From HRBIN15 sp039630445 (GTDB lineage: Bacteria; Armatimonadota; Fimbriimonadia; Fimbriimonadales; GBS-DC), in the NCBI GenBank assembly GCA_039630445.1, contig JBCNVA010000088.1, positions 1 through 28,235 on the forward strand: a stretch of DNA of 28,235 nt. The letters are read 5' to 3'. The position numbers and the translations under genes were made by a program. Position 1 is the stretch's first letter. Each line of letters opens with the position of its first letter. Positions 23,386 through 28,235 of this stretch are shown piece after piece. The notes beneath the pieces are model-generated. The model was given only the letters and a program-made list of their open reading frames with translations, was not told where the DNA came from and made no database searches.

Positions 23386-24927
23386 GTGCGTGCACTGCTG
23401 TGGCTGCTTGCACTCGTTGCGTTGCTCGACATCGGGGCATTCGGGCTAACCGATCTGGATGAGGGGTTCTATGCCTCCGTAGCGTGGGAGATGAAGGAAC
23501 GCGGTGACTGGTGGACGCCGCGCTTTCGGGATGAGCCATGGTTTGAGAAGCCCCCTTTCCTCTACTGGCTGATGATACTCAGCATGCGCCTCTTTGGTGA
23601 GAATGAGTTTGCGTTGCGCGTGCCTTCCGTGGTGCTGTTTGGGCTGACCCTTGTGGCAATCGTGGCGTGGGGGGAGCGACGTTTGGGAAAAGGTGTAGGT
23701 GTGTTGGCAGGGTTGCTGTTTGCCATAGCGCCCATGAGCCTGCTGCTGACGCGCCTTGCGCTGACCGATATGGCACTCTGCTGCTGGCTGACCCTTGCGC
23801 TGATTGCCCTGTGGGAGGCACGGGAGCGTCCCCTGCTCTGGAGCCTGCTGGGGGGTGTCGTGCTGGGACTGGCGGTGCTGACCAAAGGTCCCGTTGGGCT
23901 GGGGCTAATCGGGCTACATTACCTGCTGAATGCGCGCGGGCTACACACGAACGGCTTGCGCCTGCGCTGGGTGCTGTTCGCACTGCTCGTGGCAGTGGCG
24001 ACTGCCTCGCCCTGGTATCTGGGCGTCTATCTGCAGCATGGGCGCGACTTCTTTGAGGAGTTTGTGGTGCGTCAGAATCTGTTGCGTTTTGCGGGTGGCG
24101 ATACGGCGCACTCAGTGCTGCCGCTCCTGCAGCGGGGTGGCGCGGGCAACATCACAGCAGGAGTGGCGATTTATCTACTTTTCTATGTGGTGATGCTGTG
24201 GCTGGGGGCACTGCCGATGGTGTTCTGGGCAGGCGTGCTGTGGTGTAGGGAGCCAGACGAGCCGATGGTGGCGGGCTATCTGCGTCGCTGGGCGTGGCTG
24301 GTGTTCGGGCTGTTCACCCTGAGCTTCACCAAGCTGCCCGCCTATATCTTTCCGATGCTACCTGCGCTTGCGCTGCTGGTCGCCTTCTCACTTGCAAATC
24401 GTGACATGCCCTTTGTGGTTCGCCCGTTGCCGCTGGTGCTGAGCGGCTTGGCACTTGCCTTCTGGACGCTGCTAGGGTTGCTGGTGGCGCAGCTCAGCGG
24501 GGTGTGGCTCGCAGCGCTGCTGGGCGTAGGGCTGAGCCTGATGGCGTTCTGGCTGGCAGGGGCACGACGCTGGGTGGTGCCGCTGCTGCTGGGACTGCTA
24601 CTGCTTCTGACAGGGCTGAGCGGTGCGCTGCGCGGCTATGACCGCCTGATGCTCGCGCCTGTGCGCGAGCTGGCACGGGCAACACCCCCTTATCGAACCC
24701 TGATCCTTTACAAGGTGCATCCAAGTTATCCGAGCCTGCAATTCTACCGACGGGGGCGCACCGCCTCCACAGCGAACCTCGACGAGCTGCTGCAGCAGAT
24801 GGAACAGCAGGGTGCTTACTGCCTGACCACCGATGAGCAGCTGACAGCCCATCCGCGCCTTATGGTGCTGGAGCGTCGACAGGCAGCAGGGCGCACCTTC
24901 TACTTGCTGGCTGCCCGTTATCAATAA
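23386..24927 (+). CDS. GT39/ArnT-like membrane glycosyltransferase
   Basis: 513-residue polytopic transferase of the GT-C fold, using a polyprenyl-phosphate sugar to modify lipid or protein outside the membrane. The first helix (ALLWLLALVALLDIGAFGL) runs into the catalytic loop motif TDLDEGFYASVAWEM, with the acidic pair Asp25-Glu26, followed by EKPPFLYWL as in ArnT and related enzymes. Around ten to twelve membrane helices fill residues 60-430, and the last ~90 residues form a soluble domain ending in LLAARYQ. The start is GTG 23386, supported by the position of the catalytic loop. It is divergent from the ARC gene. The acceptor is unknown; arabinosyl transfer to lipid A is the family's best-known case but not shown here. 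Confidence 0.88.
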   Translation: MRALLWLLALVALLDIGAFGLTDLDEGFYASVAWEMKERGDWWTPRFRDEPWFEKPPFLYWLMILSMRLFGENEFALRVPSVVLFGLTLVAIVAWGERRLGKGVGVLAGLLFAIAPMSLLLTRLALTDMALCCWLTLALIALWEARERPLLWSLLGGVVLGLAVLTKGPVGLGLIGLHYLLNARGLHTNGLRLRWVLFALLVAVATASPWYLGVYLQHGRDFFEEFVVRQNLLRFAGGDTAHSVLPLLQRGGAGNITAGVAIYLLFYVVMLWLGALPMVFWAGVLWCREPDEPMVAGYLRRWAWLVFGLFTLSFTKLPAYIFPMLPALALLVAFSLANRDMPFVVRPLPLVLSGLALAFWTLLGLLVAQLSGVWLAALLGVGLSLMAFWLAGARRWVVPLLLGLLLLLTGLSGALRGYDRLMLAPVRELARATPPYRTLILYKVHPSYPSLQFYRRGRTASTANLDELLQQMEQQGAYCLTTDEQLTAHPRLMVLERRQAAGRTFYLLAARYQ

Positions 24928-24932
24928 CTTCA

Positions 24933-24963
24933 GCGAAATGGTGAATGACGAAGTGGCGAAATG
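24933..24963. repeat. Degenerate GCGAAATG repeat
   Basis: Units GCGAAATG, GTGAATGA, CGAAGTG and GCGAAATG follow one another, in the 97-nt gap before the aspartyl-protease gene. They match the array at 15487-15566 with decay. Both loci are followed by a similar stretch containing AACAGGTG. Confidence 0.65.
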
Positions 24964-25024
24964 GGGGTATCGAATGGCTGAAACCGTGTAACAGGTGGGT
25001 ATCCTATAACAGGAGGGTTCAACG

Positions 25025-26980
25025 ATGCGATTAGGGGTTGCTATTCGCCATTCGCTACTCGCCATCCTGTTGCTTGTTGGCGGTCTTGCGTTTGCCGACC
25101 TGTCCACTGTCCGCGCCCGTTTTGAGCAGGCGCTCCAGGTGCATGGGGGTGAAGCATTCGCGCAACTGGCACAAAAAGGCGTGCGCCTTTCAATTGAGGT
25201 GACCAGCGAGCGTGGCGGCAAGAGCGATGTGAAAATCACCCTCTACCGCAAGGGCGAAAAGGTGCGCACCGATATCGAGCGGGGCGGCGAGACTGAAATC
25301 GTCGGCTTCGACGGCAAAAATGGCTGGCGCAAGCAGGGCTTCCTCGTCGCCCGAATCGCGCAGGAGGAGATTCAGAGCCTTCTGGACGACCGCTACCACG
25401 ACTTTGTGATGCTGCCTCAGCTCTACAAAGATGCCACCCTGCTGGAAGGCGCAGAGGCAAAGCTGCCCGATGGGCGTACGGGCTACCGCGTCACCTTCCA
25501 ACTCCCTCAGCTACCTCACCACAAAAGCCTGCCCAAAAAGCCAGAGCGCAAGATCCACTGCTACCTGAACGAGAAGGATCAGGTCATCGGGCTGGAGTAT
25601 GAGGCAGTGGACTACGAAACGGACGAGTTGATGCGCATCTTTGAGGCGTATCACAACTATCGACAGGTCAAAACACCTGCTGGCGAAGTGCTGTTTCCCT
25701 TCGAGGCACGCCTCTTTGTGAACGGCGCGCAGGTGCGCAATCAGTTCTTTACCGCGCTGGACGCCAGCGAGGTGCCCGACTCGCTTTTCGAACGCCCCCC
25801 ATCGGAGTCGCCCCCAATTGTGCGCGACAAGCTGCCCGCCAAAGTGCCCTTCCAGATGAAGCAGTTCTCGCTCTATGTGGAGATTAAGATCAACGACAAG
25901 GGTCCCTACCTGATTATTTTCGATACGGGGGCATCGCGTTCGTGGATCGACACCAAAATCGCCAAGGAGGCAGGGCTGGAGCGCATCCCCAAGACCGACC
26001 ATGTGCTGGCGTTGGTCTATGGCTTAGTGCCCGCCTATGGTGCGAAAGCCAAGAGCGTCAAGATTGGCGATGCCGAGATCAAGGATGTGGTGTTCTCCGT
26101 CGGTCCACTCGATCGCACGCCGCTGGGCGACGACGAGGTGGATGGGCGCAAAGTGATCGGGCTGCTGGGGCGCGAGATTATCTCCGCCTTCCAGACCACT
26201 ATCGATTTCACCACGCGCACCTTCACCTTCGAGCCGCCCGATGCCGAGATGCCCAAAGGGGTGGTGATCCCCTTCGAGATGTTTGGTGACCACATCCTGG
26301 TCACGATGGGCGTGGGCGACAAGCAGCAGATTCGGATGATTGTGGACACAGGCGCGGCGATGAACCTTCTACCGCCCTCGTATGAACCCGACAAGTCCGC
26401 CTGCGTCTGGATGAAGCTGGAGGACTGGTACAAGCGGATGGGTGAGTTCTTTGAAGGCGACGAGTACGAGTTCATGACGGGCGATATGCGGGTGATGCGC
26501 CTGCATAAGATGACGCTGGGCGAGTTGCAGTTTGGTCCTGTATTCGCCTACCAGAAGCCTGCCAGCACCGTCGCTTCCGATTCAGCACTGATGCGCAAGG
26601 GCAAGCATGGGTTGCTGGGCATCCCTGTGATGCGCCACTACAAAATCACCTTCAACTACTTCCGCGAGCAGATGGTGTGGCAGCCGCACACGGCGCGCGA
26701 GCGCGCCGCCGATAACGCGGGCTACGGCATCCAGTGGCGCCGACAGGGCAAGGAGCTAATCATCCGCTGGGTGATGCCCCTCTCCGATGCCGACTTGGCA
26801 GGCGTCAAAGCGGGCGACCGCATCCTGCTGATTGATGGGCAATCACCTGCCAATTGGAGCGAGAAGCAGCTGGTTGATCGGTTGCTGAACACTAAGCCCG
26901 GGCGTCCGCTGAAACTCACTGTGCTGCGCGGCAAGCAGCGCTTGGAGTTCAATCTGGTAGCGTTGAACTACGAGTTGTGA
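25025..26980 (+). CDS. Exported tandem retropepsin-like aspartic protease with PDZ domain
   Basis: 651 residues. A signal peptide (residues 1-24, ending GGLAFA) precedes a LolA/lipoprotein-sorting-like beta domain (about 30-260) seen before such proteases. Two aspartic-protease half-domains follow: DTGAS at 300-303 with ILE-like GLLG at 379-382, and DTGAA at 441-444 with HGLLGIP at about 539-545. A C-terminal PDZ domain (~575-640) contains AGVKAGDRILLIDG. Two complete DTG...GLLG units in one chain could pair into one active site, as in pepsin. GGAGGG lies 7 nt before the ATG. The signal peptide is encoded partly by a genomic repeat (25040-25063). The substrate is unknown; it acts outside the cytoplasm. 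Confidence 0.87.
   Translation: MRLGVAIRHSLLAILLLVGGLAFADLSTVRARFEQALQVHGGEAFAQLAQKGVRLSIEVTSERGGKSDVKITLYRKGEKVRTDIERGGETEIVGFDGKNGWRKQGFLVARIAQEEIQSLLDDRYHDFVMLPQLYKDATLLEGAEAKLPDGRTGYRVTFQLPQLPHHKSLPKKPERKIHCYLNEKDQVIGLEYEAVDYETDELMRIFEAYHNYRQVKTPAGEVLFPFEARLFVNGAQVRNQFFTALDASEVPDSLFERPPSESPPIVRDKLPAKVPFQMKQFSLYVEIKINDKGPYLIIFDTGASRSWIDTKIAKEAGLERIPKTDHVLALVYGLVPAYGAKAKSVKIGDAEIKDVVFSVGPLDRTPLGDDEVDGRKVIGLLGREIISAFQTTIDFTTRTFTFEPPDAEMPKGVVIPFEMFGDHILVTMGVGDKQQIRMIVDTGAAMNLLPPSYEPDKSACVWMKLEDWYKRMGEFFEGDEYEFMTGDMRVMRLHKMTLGELQFGPVFAYQKPASTVASDSALMRKGKHGLLGIPVMRHYKITFNYFREQMVWQPHTARERAADNAGYGIQWRRQGKELIIRWVMPLSDADLAGVKAGDRILLIDGQSPANWSEKQLVDRLLNTKPGRPLKLTVLRGKQRLEFNLVALNYEL
25040..25063 (-). 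repeat. Coding 7-bp-period relative of the GCGAATG repeat
   Basis: On the minus strand the units GCGAGTA, GCGAATG and GCGAATA follow without a gap. The plus strand reads as residues 6-13 (AIRHSLLA) of the aspartyl protease signal peptide. This repeat family is otherwise intergenic here (15487-15566, 24933-24963). Confidence 0.7.
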
Positions 26981-27008
26981 ATGGAGCTGATACCGAGTGG
27001 CAATTTAC

Positions 27009-27097
27009 CCCCCTCCTTTAGGTTCCCCCCGCTACGCGAGGGGAACCGAGACCAACGCTCGGTTCCCCCTTTCTAAGGGGGAACCTGCAGGAGGGGG
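27009..27097. repeat. 89-bp nested palindrome (GGTTCCCC element)
   Basis: Outer 21-bp arms at 27009-27029 and 27077-27097 match at 19 of 21 positions as inverted repeats and contain AGGTTCCCCC/GGGGGAACCT. Inside, GGGGAACCGAG (27040-27050) and CTCGGTTCCCC (27058-27068) are perfect 11-bp arms around a 7-nt loop. It fills most of the convergent gap between the protease and the GT2 gene (26981-27229), which holds no gene. No transposase is encoded. Confidence 0.85.
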
Positions 27098-27100
27098 TTC

Positions 27101-27143
27101 AAAAAAATCCTACAGACGCTACGAGCGCACCCTGCGTAGCGTC
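27101..27143 (-). terminator. Probable rho-independent terminator for the GT2 transcript
   Basis: On the minus strand a perfect 9-bp stem GACGCTACG/CGTAGCGTC (27135-27143 and 27115-27123, loop 11 nt) is followed after 7 nt by seven T residues (27107-27101). It lies about 90 nt past the GT2 stop. The gap between stem and T-run is longer than usual, so confidence is moderate. Confidence 0.4.
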
Positions 27144-27158
27144 GGCATCTCGCCGACG
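27140..27158. repeat. Solitary copy of the CGTCGGCG hairpin
   Basis: CGTCGGCA-TCT-CGCCGACG preceded by GTAG, matching the array at 1847-2148 with one change that breaks the innermost pair. It shares bases with the putative terminator stem. Confidence 0.8.
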
Positions 27159-27229
27159 ACATTACGGCGTTCGCTTTGCCAATCGGTATGACGAAGGGCT
27201 TCAACCGCACTTCAAATCCTGAGGTACTA

Positions 27230-28171
27230 TCACCTTCCCAGCAGCACATGCCAGAAGGTCTGAGCGTAGCGGCGGAAGCGGGCGACGCGCCCCAGCGTGA
27301 GGAGGGTCAGCAGCAACCCCACCAACCAGCGCAGCAGCGCACCGAGCCGATTCAATAGCCAGCAGACGCCGCTCGCCCAACGCCCATGAAACTTGCGGAA
27401 GAACCGCTCCTTGCCCCGATTGTAATGGAGGATCATCTGGGCGCGCATCGGCTCACCGCTTGCGCCAAGGTGGTGAATAAACACGGCATCATGCACATAA
27501 AAGATGCGCCCGCCTGCCTGACGCAATCGATAGCAGAGGTCAGTATCCTCACAGTAGAGGAAGTAGCCCTCATCGAACAGGGGCGGATTGCCATCAGGCA
27601 AGCGGCGGAGCAGCATGCATGCCCCCATCACCTGCTCCACTTCGATCGTGTCGCTAAAGTCCCACCAGGTACGCCAATATCCTCCGAACAGGCGCGTGCG
27701 CGGAAACAGCTTGGCAAGCCCTGTCTGCTCGCAAAAGACCGCCCACAAGGTCAGCTCGCCCGCGCAGGAGGGCTGAATGCGCCCATCAGGATAACGCAGC
27801 TGCCCCCCACACGCCACCGCTTCAGGATGCGCATCCATGAAGTCCACCAGCCGCGTCAGTGCGCCCGGCGTCGCCCGCACATCGGCGTTCAAAATGAGCA
27901 GATAGCGTCCCCGCGCCACCTGCAAGCCTTGATTACACGCCGCGCCAAAGCCTTTATTCTCCGTATTCGCAATCAGGCGCACCGTAGGGAACTCGCGCCG
28001 CACCATCTCCGCGCTGCCGTCCGATGAGGCGTTGTCGACCACAATCACCTCGCATGCTTGCAAAGAGGAAGGATGAGTGCGTATCTCCGTCTCGCAGCGC
28101 AGCGATCGAAGGCATTCGCGCAGCAGCTCGCGCGTGTTATAGCTCACGACGATAATGGAGAGATCGGGCAT
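27230..28171 (-). CDS. GT2-family glycosyltransferase (rhamnosyltransferase-like)
   Basis: 313-residue GT-A transferase. It starts with SIIVVSYNTRELLRECL, has the nucleotide-binding VIVVDNASSDGS, NKGFGAACNQG and the metal-binding LLILNADVR (D-x-D equivalent), then the acceptor-side QVMGACMLLRR and FLYCEDTDLCYRLRQAGG (catalytic-base region). A hydrophobic stretch near the C-terminus (about 265-290) could anchor it to the membrane. WbbL-type rhamnosyltransferases share these motifs. It adds a sugar to a surface polysaccharide; acceptor unknown. The ATG comes 2 nt after the stop of the preceding gene with no ribosome site, implying coupling. Confidence 0.93.
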   Translation of the reverse strand: MPDLSIIVVSYNTRELLRECLRSLRCETEIRTHPSSLQACEVIVVDNASSDGSAEMVRREFPTVRLIANTENKGFGAACNQGLQVARGRYLLILNADVRATPGALTRLVDFMDAHPEAVACGGQLRYPDGRIQPSCAGELTLWAVFCEQTGLAKLFPRTRLFGGYWRTWWDFSDTIEVEQVMGACMLLRRLPDGNPPLFDEGYFLYCEDTDLCYRLRQAGGRIFYVHDAVFIHHLGASGEPMRAQMILHYNRGKERFFRKFHGRWASGVCWLLNRLGALLRWLVGLLLTLLTLGRVARFRRYAQTFWHVLLGR

Positions 28172-28173
28172 CG

Positions 28174-28235
28174 CTACTTGTCGGCTTCACTTAGGCGGGC
28201 AACCTCCGCCAGTTCACGCAGCGCTTCGGCACGGA
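28174..28235 (-). CDS. C-terminal end of an unidentified protein
   Basis: The last 19-20 codons of a minus-strand gene, reading RAEALRELAEVARLSEADK then TAG (28174-28176). The composition is helical and charged. It is followed after 2 nt by the GT2 start, so the two are probably one operon. Too little is visible to name it. Confidence 0.55.
   Translation of the reverse strand, partial: RAEALRELAEVARLSEADK

Noticed and set aside
22563..23462. 299-codon plus-strand frame antisense to the ARC gene
   Set aside because: His/Leu-rich shadow frame that also runs over the start of the GT39-type gene in another frame.

Overview
The window looks like chromosomal DNA from a GC-rich bacterium with an outer membrane. 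The outer membrane is shown by a BamA homologue with a signal peptide, a barrel and a terminal Phe, followed by a Skp/OmpH chaperone. Alongside these are CsaB (cell-wall pyruvylation, usually linked to SLH-domain anchoring), a proteasome-type ARC/Mpa AAA+ ATPase, Uma2 nuclease, GH51 and GH2 glycosidases and a Gfo/Idh/MocA oxidoreductase. Together this mix suggests Armatimonadota (Fimbriimonadales-like), possibly thermophilic. That placement is inference from gene content; no rRNA or other marker gene is present to test it. I saw no rRNA, tRNA, CRISPR array, transposase or phage gene.

Layout. 1-1815: 3' part of a GH51 arabinofuranosidase. 1816-2342: non-coding, an eight-copy hairpin array followed by a nested palindrome. 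2343-3572 (-): Gfo/Idh/MocA oxidoreductase. 3686-7667 (+): ECF sigma factor, bamA, skp and a coiled-coil lipoprotein, a compact envelope-biogenesis operon. 15477-7646 (-): trmB, ltaE, csaB, ruvC, a small membrane protein, UDP-glucuronate decarboxylase, a membrane protein and GH2, mostly joined by 4-nt stop/start overlaps, with an internal promoter before ruvC. 18798-15580 (-): a NurA-like protein, then a small HMA metal-binding protein, a NarL-type histidine kinase and its response regulator, the last three joined by 4-nt overlaps. 18832-20948 (+): M28 metallopeptidase and a cupin. 23276-20958 (-): ARC ATPase and Uma2. 23386-26980 (+): GT39-type glycosyltransferase and a periplasmic tandem-retropepsin/PDZ protein. 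26981-27229: palindromic repeats and a likely terminator. 28235-27230 (-): the end of an unknown gene and a GT2 glycosyltransferase.

The strongest themes are these. (1) A sigma factor is translationally coupled to the outer-membrane assembly genes. (2) An HMA protein, kinase and regulator form a coupled trio that looks like a metal-sensing circuit. (3) An ARC ATPase has no Pup/proteasome neighbours. (4) Several genes have a -10 box only 5-7 nt before the start codon, implying leaderless mRNAs. (5) There are two kinds of repeat: palindromes in the only two long 3'-to-3' gaps, and an 8-bp-period GCGAAWTR tandem array at 5' ends, a relative of which forms part of a signal-peptide coding sequence.
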